From NCBI GenBank assembly GCA_964485695.1, contig CAZAKZ010000212.1, forward strand, positions 1-8,063: a stretch of DNA of 8,063 nucleotides, read 5' to 3'. The translations under genes were made by a program, and so were the position numbers. The notes below the pieces were generated by a model. That model ran no database searches, was not told where the DNA came from, and saw only the letters and a program-made list of their open reading frames with translations. Positions 1 to 6,174 of the stretch are shown here, piece after piece; the first letter of the stretch is position 1, and the number at the start of each line of letters is the position of its first letter. The DNA comes from CAZAKZ01 sp964485695. GTDB lineage: Bacteria > Planctomycetota > JAFGQW01.

Positions 1-1
1 T

Positions 2-166
2 CATGAGGTCCGCCTGATTTTTTCCTATTTTGCAGGCTTGCCGAAAGCACACGACAAGTATGGGACCCCCACCTACGACATCTGGTGCACGGGCGCGGAC
101 GGCGCCGACGGGGGCGAGGGCAAGAATCAGGACATCTCCCTGCGCCAGGAAGAGAAGGCCAAGTAA
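2..166 (+). CDS. gspG: Major pseudopilin GspG, C-terminal fragment (5' end outside window)
   Basis: The reading frame is open from the left edge and ends at TAA 164-166, giving the last 54 residues. GspG is the main subunit of the periplasmic pseudopilus, the piston-like fibre of the type II secretion system. The visible part carries the family's C-terminal signature: YDIW, then C-TGADG, GGEG and QDI. In characterised GspG/PulG proteins this loop (usually LGADG..GGEG..ADI) holds a structural calcium ion; the two ligand aspartates, in GADG and in DI, are present here. A cysteine sits just before TGADG where a serine or threonine is more usual. The first 15 or so visible residues are atypical and lie before the recognisable part. 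The N-terminal prepilin signal is outside the window. The stop codon overlaps the gspH start (TAATG). The assignment rests on the C-terminal motif and on the gspH-M genes that follow. Confidence 0.85.
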   Translation, partial: HEVRLIFSYFAGLPKAHDKYGTPTYDIWCTGADGADGGEGKNQDISLRQEEKAK

Positions 167-702
167 TGGACGACCGGGGATTCACCCTCGTGGAGCTCAT
201 GGTGGTCATCATCGTGGTGTCGATCCTGACCGCGGTCATGGTCCCGCAATTCACGGGGACCCACGAGGAGGAACTGCTCCGCGCCGCCGGCCGGGACCTC
301 GTCGGCGCCATGAAATATGCCTCCAGCCAGGCCGTGACCCGGCACCAGGTCCACCGCCTGCACATCGATCCCCGGAAGGGCGCCTTCTGGCTGGAAGCCG
401 AGACCCGGTTCCGGGACTTCGAGAGGATCTCCGAAGGGGCCGGCCGCATGGACGAGCGGATCACCGTGTTCGTGCGCTCAAGCCGCGCCGTCCTGGAGAC
501 CGGGACCTCCGAGATTCCTCCCCCCCTTCCCGAGGAAGGCGACCCGGTTCCTCCCGAGGTGATCCGGTTCCGGGCCGACGGCACGGCCGACGGCCGGGAG
601 ATCGAGCTCCGGGACCGGAGCGGCTTCGGCCTGAGGCTCGTGGTGAATCCCGTCACGTCCCGGATCCTCCTGATTCGCCTGGATCGGGAGGTGCGGTCGT
701 GA
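166..702 (+). CDS. gspH: Minor pseudopilin GspH
   Basis: This 178-residue protein has a type IV prepilin signal: a very short basic/acidic leader MDDRG, predicted prepilin-peptidase cleavage between G5 and F6, then FTLVE with the conserved Glu at mature position 5 and a hydrophobic helix to about residue 28. GspH is one of the minor pseudopilins placed near the tip of the T2SS pseudopilus. The globular part (about 35-178) has the GspH/FimT pattern of a beta-rich domain ending in IRFRADGTADG and a final strand pair (RLVVNPVTSRILLI). The ATG at 166 shares one base with the gspG stop and has a purine-rich ribosome site, GAAGG, 7 nt upstream. An upstream in-frame extension to 85 would destroy the leader and is not used. 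H rather than another minor pseudopilin is inferred from the short leader, the C-terminal pattern and the position between gspG and gspI. Confidence 0.87.
   Translation: MDDRGFTLVELMVVIIVVSILTAVMVPQFTGTHEEELLRAAGRDLVGAMKYASSQAVTRHQVHRLHIDPRKGAFWLEAETRFRDFERISEGAGRMDERITVFVRSSRAVLETGTSEIPPPLPEEGDPVPPEVIRFRADGTADGREIELRDRSGFGLRLVVNPVTSRILLIRLDREVRS
686..691 (+). promoter_or_regulatory. Ribosome binding site deciding the GTG start of gspI
   Basis: GGGAGG lies 7 nt before the GTG at 699, inside the end of gspH. It supports GTG 699 over the much longer open frame that begins at 30, and that GTG puts the prepilin leader at the correct length. Confidence 0.7.
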
Positions 703-1133
703 GAAGTCGTACGGCGGGTTTCTCCCTCATCGAGGTGCTGGTGGCCATCGTCATCCTGGGCACGGGGCTGGTGGGCATGAGCCAGGCCATCACCTCGGCC
801 CTGACCGCGAGCCGGGACGCGGAGCTCTACTCCACGGCCGTGCTGCTGGCCTCCGGCCGCATGGAAGAGATCATGATGGATCCTTATCTCACCACCGGCG
901 AGAAGGAGGGCACCTTCGAGACGGGATTCTCCGGGTATCGATGGAAGACACGAATCGAGGACACCCGCATCGAGGGTTTGATGGAGGCCACGGTCCTCAT
1001 CGAACACGGAGGAGGAAGCGCTCCGGTCTACGAGCTGAAGACCCTGGTGTTCGTCCCGCCCGGCACCCTGGGCGATGAGGAAGGAGGGCCCGAGAGCCTC
1101 CCTTCCGGCCGGAGGAGGGAGGGTGCGCCATGA
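699..1133 (+). CDS. gspI: Minor pseudopilin GspI
   Basis: This 144-residue protein starts with GTG, which overlaps the gspH stop as GTGA. The leader of seven residues (MRSRTAG) is followed by FSLIEVLVAIVILGTGLVG: cleavage G7/F8, conserved Glu at mature position 5, and an N-terminal membrane/assembly helix to about residue 30. The next helix (LLASGRMEEIMM) resembles the family's LA..RMEEI pattern, and a beta domain follows (YRWKTRIEDT and so on). GspI nucleates the minor-pseudopilin tip complex with GspJ and GspK in the periplasm. It is slightly longer than the typical 120-130 residues because of a charged, Gly/Pro-rich C-terminal tail (from about residue 125, GDEEGGPESLPSGRRREG). Part of that tail is encoded by the very purine-rich DNA that serves as the gspJ ribosome site, so the extension may be shaped by that overlap. 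The family call is firm. Confidence 0.9.
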   Translation: MRSRTAGFSLIEVLVAIVILGTGLVGMSQAITSALTASRDAELYSTAVLLASGRMEEIMMDPYLTTGEKEGTFETGFSGYRWKTRIEDTRIEGLMEATVLIEHGGGSAPVYELKTLVFVPPGTLGDEEGGPESLPSGRRREGAP

Positions 1134-1978
1134 ACCGGGTCGGGCGCGGCAACAAGGCTGGCTTCACTCTCATGGAACTGGTGGTGGGCTCCACGGTCAT
1201 GGTGGGCATCATCGCGTCGGCCTACCTGTGCCTGGTGTCCGGAAACAAGGGCCAGCGCATGGTGGAAAGGCGTATGGCCATCCTGCAGAACGCCCGGGTG
1301 GCCCTGGACCTCATGGCCCGGGACCTGCGGGCCGCCTGTGTCCTGCACGAGGACGCTTCCTTCCTGGGCATGGACCGGACCCGGAAGGGCCCGGACGGGG
1401 GCGAGATCGAGTCGGACAACCTGGACTTCGCCACCCACAACCACGAGCCGGCCGGGCCGGGCGAGAGCGATGCCTGCGAGGTGAGCTACTTCATCGACCG
1501 GAATCCGCGCACCGGGGGACTGTGCCTGTTCCGCCGGCGGGATACCACGCCGGATGCCGATCCCCTGTCCGGAGGAACCCGGGAGGAGATCGCCGAAGGG
1601 GTGCGCGGATTCCGGCTGGAGTACTTCAACGGCTTGCACTGGTACGACCGCTGGGGGGAGTCGCCGACGTCGCGGGAAACGTATTCCAACGATCCCGACC
1701 GCACCACGATGAATGCTGGCACGGATGCCGCCATGGAAACCGGATTGCCCGAGGCGGTGCGCATCTCCCTGGCCCTGGGAAGCGAGGAGGAAGAACGGCC
1801 CGGCCGCCGGACCGGAGCCCGCGTGAAATCGCCTCCCCTCCTCTTTCAGTCCGTGGTGCGGCTCTACCTGGCAAGGCGACCCCGCGGGACCGGGAACGTG
1901 CCGACTGAGGAAGACGTCAACGCGAGCGGAGTGACTTCCACGGAGGCGGACATTACCCCAGACACGGAGGGGCGGTGA
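1130..1978 (+). CDS. gspJ: Minor pseudopilin GspJ
   Basis: This 282-residue protein has a prepilin leader of 11 residues, cleavage between G11 and F12, Glu at mature position 5 (FTLMELVVG) and a hydrophobic helix to about residue 33. It then shows the GspJ pattern: LDLMARDLRAA near 60-75, a beta domain with VRGFRLEYFNGLHWYDRWGES, and LPEAVRISLAL. GspJ sits at the pseudopilus tip with GspI and GspK. It is longer than the usual 200 or so residues; the extra length includes a polar C-terminal tail after LYLARR, rich in Thr, Glu and Asp. Several cysteines are present (CVLHED, DACEV, GLCLF), so a disulfide in the periplasm is possible but unproven. The ATG overlaps the gspI stop (ATGA) and is preceded by a strong site, GGAGGAGGGAGGG (1111-1123), 6 nt away. 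Confidence 0.9.
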   Translation: MNRVGRGNKAGFTLMELVVGSTVMVGIIASAYLCLVSGNKGQRMVERRMAILQNARVALDLMARDLRAACVLHEDASFLGMDRTRKGPDGGEIESDNLDFATHNHEPAGPGESDACEVSYFIDRNPRTGGLCLFRRRDTTPDADPLSGGTREEIAEGVRGFRLEYFNGLHWYDRWGESPTSRETYSNDPDRTTMNAGTDAAMETGLPEAVRISLALGSEEEERPGRRTGARVKSPPLLFQSVVRLYLARRPRGTGNVPTEEDVNASGVTSTEADITPDTEGR

Positions 1979-3483
1979 TCCCCATGAACACCATGCTCAC
2001 CCGAAACTCGACCCCTGGATCCGCTCTCATCGTGGTGCTCTGGGCCGTGGTGCTCCTGGGCGTGGGCGTGGTGAGTGTTCTCCACAATACCCGTCTCGAC
2101 CTGAAGGTGGCCAAGAACCAGGGGGACCGGGTCCAGGCCTACTTCCTGGCCCTGGCCGGTGTGGAACGGGCCAAGGCCGCCATCTACCTGGAACAGGAGG
2201 ACCGGAAGATCCGCACCGATGGCTTTTCCACGGCGCTGTTCAACGATGCATCCGCCTTTCAGGAAGTAACCCTCGGGCGCGGCACCTACCACGTGTTCCG
2301 TCAAGCCCGGCCCGGTGAAGGGCCTGGACCCCTACTCCCCGGCATCGAGGACGAGGAGCGCCGCCTCAACATGAATCAGGTCCCGGTCCAGGAACTCCTC
2401 AAGCTGCCCGGCATGACCCAGGAGGCAGCGGCCTCGATCAAGGACTGGCGTGACCCCGACGGAACCCTCACCTCCATGGGGGCCGAACAGGAATACTACG
2501 ACGAGCTCTCCCCACCCCTTCGCATCCGGAATGGCCCGCTCGAGACCCTTCGCGAGGCCCTGGTCGTCCGGGGTATCACCCGGGAGCAGCTCCTGGGTGA
2601 GGACTGGAATGCCAATGGCCTCCTCGATCCTCAGGAGAACGACGGTACCCGAACCCGGCCCCCGGATAACGCGGACGGAGTGCTCGACGCCGGGTGGTCC
2701 GCGTACCTGACTCTGGAGTCGATGGTGAGGAATCTGAACCGCCGCGGGGAGCCGCGCGTCCACATCGTCTCGGCCACGGCCGAAGACCTGGCCGAGGTGG
2801 AAGGGCTCTCGGAGGACCTGGCCGCCGCCATCGTGGACTACCGGAAGGTAAAATCGTACTCTTCCCTGGCCGACCTGCTGGACGTGAAGCGGGTTGAGGA
2901 AACCGAGGCCGCGCCTGCTCCGGCTCCGGCACCAGCGTCGGCCCGGGGCGCTTCCACCGGCCGGGCTCCGGCCCGAGCCACCCCACCCCCGTCCGGCCGT
3001 AGTGCCGGCAGGAGGCCGGCCCCCACGACCGGAGCGACCGGACCTGGAGGCAACCGGACGGCCCCCACCGGGCCCCAGTACCGGGAGGTGGGCGAGACCC
3101 TCATCAGCCAGGATCTCCTCATGGACATCGCCGACGGCCTCACGGTGCGCGAACCCGTGCTGGAGGGCGTCGTCAACCTCAACACGGCCGATGCCGTGGT
3201 GCTGGCCTGCTTGCCGGGCATGACCGAGGACCTGGCCCAGGCCGTGGTGGACCACCGCCTGCAGAACGGTTTTTTTTTCAGCATTGCCGGGTTGCTGTCC
3301 GTCCAGGGGTTCACCCGGGAGATCTTCAAGCAGGTGGCCCCGCGCGTATCCGTCCGGTCCGGAACCTACCGCATCCTCTCCGAGGGGCGCATCCCCTCGA
3401 GCGGCGCCCGAAAACGCGTGGCGGTTGTGGTCCGACTGGATGACCATGGAGTAAAGACCCTCTATTATCGGGAGGACCCTTGA
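1975..3483 (+). CDS. gspK: Minor pseudopilin GspK, enlarged
   Basis: GspK caps the pseudopilus tip. The N-terminus has a leader ending at G15, then SALIVVLWAVVLL, with Val instead of Glu at mature position 5; the missing Glu is a hallmark of GspK. An ALAGVERAKAAI helix follows. Two HhH/SAM-like segments (about 130-165 and 263-305) flank an EF-hand-like loop (DWNANGLLDPQE, 210-221) and a second acidic stretch (DNADGVLD). A linker rich in Pro, Ala, Gly, Thr and Arg (306-368) leads to a third HhH-like segment (about 399-447, NLNTADAVVLACLPGMT). At 502 residues it is far longer than the roughly 300-330 of enterobacterial GspK. The GTG at 1975 overlaps the gspJ stop but is very close to GGAGGGG (1966-1972); ATG at 1984 is an equally plausible start that shortens the leader by three residues. 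Family membership is clear; the domain boundaries are estimates. Confidence 0.93.
   Translation: MIPMNTMLTRNSTPGSALIVVLWAVVLLGVGVVSVLHNTRLDLKVAKNQGDRVQAYFLALAGVERAKAAIYLEQEDRKIRTDGFSTALFNDASAFQEVTLGRGTYHVFRQARPGEGPGPLLPGIEDEERRLNMNQVPVQELLKLPGMTQEAAASIKDWRDPDGTLTSMGAEQEYYDELSPPLRIRNGPLETLREALVVRGITREQLLGEDWNANGLLDPQENDGTRTRPPDNADGVLDAGWSAYLTLESMVRNLNRRGEPRVHIVSATAEDLAEVEGLSEDLAAAIVDYRKVKSYSSLADLLDVKRVEETEAAPAPAPAPASARGASTGRAPARATPPPSGRSAGRRPAPTTGATGPGGNRTAPTGPQYREVGETLISQDLLMDIADGLTVREPVLEGVVNLNTADAVVLACLPGMTEDLAQAVVDHRLQNGFFFSIAGLLSVQGFTREIFKQVAPRVSVRSGTYRILSEGRIPSSGARKRVAVVVRLDDHGVKTLYYREDP
2890..3078 (+). other. Low-complexity Pro/Ala/Gly/Thr/Arg linker inside GspK
   Basis: These 63 codons (GspK residues 306-368) begin with four alternating Ala-Pro pairs and continue with Arg, Gly, Ser, Thr and Pro, with no predicted secondary structure. 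The reading frame stays open and homology resumes after it, so this is a genuine flexible insert between the second and third helix-hairpin-helix-like segments, not a frameshift. Confidence 0.8.
3471..3475 (+). promoter_or_regulatory. Ribosome binding site for the TTG start of gspL
   Basis: GGAGG ends 4 nt before TTG 3480, within the last codons of gspK. No ATG lies in this frame early enough to retain the first beta strand and the DLG motif, so this rare start plus coupling to the gspK stop (TTGA) is the best reading. Confidence 0.6.
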
Positions 3484-5030
3484 ACGATACGAAAGCAGCC
3501 CCCGGCAGCGACATCCTCGTGGATCTGGGCCAGACGTCCCTGAAGGTCCTGGAGGGAGAGCGCGGCCTCGAGGTGCCCCTGAATCGCACGCCCCAGGGCC
3601 GACTGACCGAGGAGGCCCGGTCCGCCGTCCACAAGACCCTGACCCCGTTTCTCCGTACCTCGTCCAGGCGGGGCCGGCCGGCCCTGTGCGCGCTTCCAGC
3701 CGGAGGCGTCTCGGTGCGCCGGTTCACCCTGCCGCCGGCCTCCCGCGAGGCCACCCGGCGCCTGCTCAAGCTGCAGATGGAGCAGGCCTTTCCCGTTCCC
3801 CCGGAGGATCTGGCCTGGGGCTACCGCATCTACGGTTCCCGAAACGGTTTTCTCCGCAGCGAGAGGCCCACGCCCCAGGAGGTGGCCGTCCTGGCGCTCC
3901 GGCGCGAGGTGCTGGAGGACCATGTCGCCCTCTTTTCCGGAATCGGCCTCAAATCCGTATTCACCCTCGGCGCCCTGGCAGCGAGCCGCCTCTGCCCCAT
4001 GAACCACGCGGCCTTCACCCTGGTGGACATCGGACGGAGTCACACGGAGTGGCTCCGGTTCCAGCACGGCAAACCCGCACAGGTCAAGACCTTTCACTGG
4101 GGCGGGGAGACCGTCACCGAGGCCATCACCACGGCGCTGCACCTCGGCCGGGAGAAGGCGGAACAGCGGAAGATCGATCTGTCCGCGGAATCCGGCGGAG
4201 CCGATCCCGCCCTTCAGGCCTGCCTCGAGGAAGCGGTGAAGCCCCTGGCACGATTCCTGATCGAACCGGTGCCGGGCCGGGGCCGGGACAGGGGAGACGA
4301 GGGGCCGGAGATGAACTACCTGGTGGGGGGAGGATCGAGGCTCGAGGGCCTCGAGCCCATTCTGGCCGGCGCCCTGGGGGAGACCGTGCCCGTGAAGGTC
4401 CTGGAGACCCGGAGGCCCGAGGGTCAATCGGCCGTCACCCTCGGCCTCCGGGTCATGGAGAAACGACCGGAGGAACACCCGGCCATCCACTTCCGGACCC
4501 GGGCCGGAAACGGAGTCGAGGACACCACGGCCAACGCCGCAACGCTTCGGCCCTGGATCTACGCGGCCGTGGGCCTGATTCTCCTGGTCCTCGTGCTCCG
4601 TTACGTCCCTCCTCTGTGGAAGCTGGGAGGACTCCGGGATCACATTGCCCGTACCGAGGCCGCCCTGGATGCCCTGCCCCCCATCGGCAAGGACCTGGAT
4701 TTCATGGCGACCCTGGACCGGAGCCGGGTGCCGGTGCTGGAGGTTCTCACCGTGTTCGGCCGCGTGGCGCCCCCCGAGGCCGTGCTCCAGGATTTCACCC
4801 TGGATGCCCGGGGCCTCGTGGGTCTCAAGGTGCAGCTGAAACCGGGCGAGGTCAACGGCCTCCGGACCCGTCTCACGCAGTCGGGGTGGTTCTCCGACGT
4901 GATTCTCCAGGACCTGAAGCGCGCCCCGAAGCGAAAGGTGATCATCCGGCTCACGGCCAGGATGACCCCTCCGGCCACGGGCCTCGAGGGCGTGGAACCG
5001 TTCACTCCGCCGGCAGGAAAGGGGAAGTAG
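3480..5030 (+). CDS. gspL: Inner-membrane platform protein GspL (actin-like/PilM-like domain plus periplasmic domain)
   Basis: GspL links the cytoplasmic ATPase GspE to the inner-membrane platform. This 516-residue version has a cytoplasmic ASKHA (actin/PilM-like) domain over about residues 10-330. Its three nucleotide-site motifs are recognisable: DLGQTS (15-20), DIGRSHTE (183-190) and GGGSRLEGL (283-291). One membrane helix follows at about 359-380 (WIYAAVGLILLVLVLRYV). The periplasmic part (about 381-505) has a short helix and a ferredoxin-like alpha/beta fold (VLQDFTLDARGLVGLKVQL, then WFSDVILQDLKR), as in GspL C-terminal and PilN-type domains. The tail is Pro/Gly-rich. It is longer than the usual 380-420 residues, partly through inserts in the cytoplasmic half. 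It starts with TTG overlapping the gspK stop; no better start exists upstream. gspM follows after 3 nt, as expected for its direct partner. Confidence 0.9.
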   Translation: MNDTKAAPGSDILVDLGQTSLKVLEGERGLEVPLNRTPQGRLTEEARSAVHKTLTPFLRTSSRRGRPALCALPAGGVSVRRFTLPPASREATRRLLKLQMEQAFPVPPEDLAWGYRIYGSRNGFLRSERPTPQEVAVLALRREVLEDHVALFSGIGLKSVFTLGALAASRLCPMNHAAFTLVDIGRSHTEWLRFQHGKPAQVKTFHWGGETVTEAITTALHLGREKAEQRKIDLSAESGGADPALQACLEEAVKPLARFLIEPVPGRGRDRGDEGPEMNYLVGGGSRLEGLEPILAGALGETVPVKVLETRRPEGQSAVTLGLRVMEKRPEEHPAIHFRTRAGNGVEDTTANAATLRPWIYAAVGLILLVLVLRYVPPLWKLGGLRDHIARTEAALDALPPIGKDLDFMATLDRSRVPVLEVLTVFGRVAPPEAVLQDFTLDARGLVGLKVQLKPGEVNGLRTRLTQSGWFSDVILQDLKRAPKRKVIIRLTARMTPPATGLEGVEPFTPPAGKGK

Positions 5031-5033
5031 ACC

Positions 5034-5594
5034 ATGCGTAAACTCACGGATCGAGAGAAGCGCACCCTTCGCCTGGCGGGATTTCTGGTGGCCGCCTACC
5101 TGGTCGTGTTCTACGGAACGAAGCTTTTCGGATCCCTGGAGAGCCAGCGCGGCGCCTACGCCGAGGCCTACCTCAATGCCCAGACCCTCCAGGTGAAACG
5201 GCTGCGCGAGATCCAGAAACGAAAACGCCTCGAGAAGCTGAAGACGGAGTGGAACATCGACTTCCCGAAACTCCAGAAGAAGACCGTTGTGGGAGACGCG
5301 AGGGTGGCGCTAGAGACCACGGCCCGGACCTGTGGCGTGGGGCTGGGATTCTCCAAGGAGTCCCCTGGCCGCGTGCGGGCCGGGGAGTTGACGGTGTTCC
5401 AGGTCCAGGGGTCCGGCAAGACCCAGAACGTGGCCAGGTTCCTGCACGCCCTGAAGACTCGCCTCGGATATCCCATGGTGGTGGACCGCATCCACCTGAA
5501 GGCCCAGAAGCGGCCCGGCCTCGTGTCCTTCACCTTCACCGCCACCCTTCTCGGCTACAGCACCTGGAAACCTCAGGAGACCTCCCGTGCCTAG
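5034..5594 (+). CDS. gspM: Inner-membrane platform protein GspM (PilO-like)
   Basis: This 186-residue bitopic membrane protein has the GspM/PilO layout. A short basic cytoplasmic N-terminus (LTDREKRTLRL) precedes one membrane helix (about 12-32, AGFLVAAYLVVFYGTKLF). A charged, probably coiled-coil stretch follows (about 38-75, rich in Lys, Arg, Glu and Leu). The periplasmic domain covers about 85-178 and ends in SFTFTATLLGY, consistent with a ferredoxin-like fold (FQVQGSG, then VARFLHALKTRLGYPMVVDRIHL). GspM dimerises with GspL and stabilises it in the assembly platform. ATG 5034 lies 3 nt after the gspL stop with a purine-rich ribosome site (AGGAAAGGGGAAG, 5015-5027). The sequence is divergent, so the name depends partly on its position directly after gspL; PilO is the obvious alternative, but the pseudopilin context favours GspM. 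Confidence 0.83.
   Translation: MRKLTDREKRTLRLAGFLVAAYLVVFYGTKLFGSLESQRGAYAEAYLNAQTLQVKRLREIQKRKRLEKLKTEWNIDFPKLQKKTVVGDARVALETTARTCGVGLGFSKESPGRVRAGELTVFQVQGSGKTQNVARFLHALKTRLGYPMVVDRIHLKAQKRPGLVSFTFTATLLGYSTWKPQETSRA
5575..5580 (+). promoter_or_regulatory. Ribosome binding site deciding the GTG start of the gspC-like gene
   Basis: AGGAGA lies 6 nt before GTG 5587, inside the end of gspM. It supports an 8-nt overlap between the two genes and a start that gives a short basic N-terminus ahead of the membrane helix. Confidence 0.7.
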
Positions 5595-6171
5595 ACACGC
5601 ATTCAACCTGCTTCGACTCCTGTGTCTGGCTCTCGCCGTGACGGCCGTCGTCCAGGTCGTCACCCTGGCCGGAGCAGAGGATCCGCTCCCGGACTCGGAG
5701 GCGACGGACCTGGCCGCCGTGGTGAATCCCCGACCTACCGGGACGAAACCGACGGAAGCGGCCGAGGCAACACCCCCGAAGGGCGGGAAGAAGCCTCCGG
5801 CCGTAAAGCTTCCGGAACTTTACGCGGCCATCCAAACCCGGGGCATTTTCGGAGTGGTGCCGCCGCGGCCCCCCATTCCCATCCTTCTGGAGGGCATCGG
5901 CAGCGACTTTGCCTTCATCCGGTCCGCCAAGGGGCGCTCCGGCCTGGTGAAGGCGGGCGAGACTTTCGATGGCATCAAGGTGCTCGAGATCGGCCGGAAC
6001 CGGGTGCTCATCGAGGTCGAAGGCAAGAAGAGGGAACTCACCATCTACCAGGGTCTCGGGGGCGGGAGTCTGCTGCCGGCCCCCAAAAATGGAACGGAAA
6101 CGAAAAAGGAAAAGACAGCCCCCTCGAAAGAGAAAGAACCCGCCTCCGTGAACAAGGAAAACCGGAGATAA
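5587..6171 (+). CDS. gspC: GspC-like inner-membrane clamp protein with HR domain, no PDZ domain
   Basis: This 194-residue protein has a basic N-terminus and one membrane helix or uncleaved signal anchor (about 7-29, LLRLLCLALAVTAVVQVV). A Pro/Thr/Lys-rich linker covers about 31-75, and a compact beta-rich domain about 83-157. That domain matches the GspC homology region pattern: RGIFG, LLEGIGSDFAFI, GLVKAGETFDGIKVLEIGRNRVLIE, then GKKRELTIYQG. In characterised systems the HR domain docks onto the N0 domain of the secretin, joining the inner-membrane platform to the outer-membrane channel, and gspD is the next gene here. The C-terminus (about 160-194) is a hydrophilic Lys/Glu/Pro tail where many GspC proteins carry a PDZ domain. 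PilP-type pilotage proteins share this beta fold, so an alternative name is PilP-like. The position after gspM would also suggest GspN, but the HR motif argues against that. Confidence 0.8.
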   Translation: MPRHAFNLLRLLCLALAVTAVVQVVTLAGAEDPLPDSEATDLAAVVNPRPTGTKPTEAAEATPPKGGKKPPAVKLPELYAAIQTRGIFGVVPPRPPIPILLEGIGSDFAFIRSAKGRSGLVKAGETFDGIKVLEIGRNRVLIEVEGKKRELTIYQGLGGGSLLPAPKNGTETKKEKTAPSKEKEPASVNKENRR

Positions 6172-6174
6172 AAA

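Noticed and set aside
1..43. AT-richer start of the window as a possible promoter or recombination junction
   Set aside because: The gspG frame stays open through it, and the recognisable GspG C-terminus follows directly; too little sequence is visible to claim a junction.
85..165. Upstream in-frame extension of gspH
   Set aside because: It overlaps the gspG C-terminus and would bury the prepilin cleavage site behind 27 extra Arg/Gly-rich residues.
520..526. C7 run in gspH as a possible slippage site
   Set aside because: It encodes a Pro stretch in GC-rich DNA where such runs are expected by chance, and homology continues on both sides in the same frame.
30..698. Long upstream extension of the gspI frame, overlapping all of gspH
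   Set aside because: The extension is Arg/Pro/Gly-rich off-frame sequence. The prepilin leader requires the start at 699, which has its own ribosome site.
2332..4643. Long minus-strand open frames opposite gspK and gspL
   Set aside because: Low-complexity His/Gly/Leu/Arg-rich translations with no recognisable motifs, explained by the GC-rich coding strand.
3686..5041. A 451-codon plus-strand frame inside gspL
   Set aside because: The translation is Arg/Gly/Pro-rich and lacks structure, while the overlapping gspL frame has ASKHA motifs and a membrane helix.
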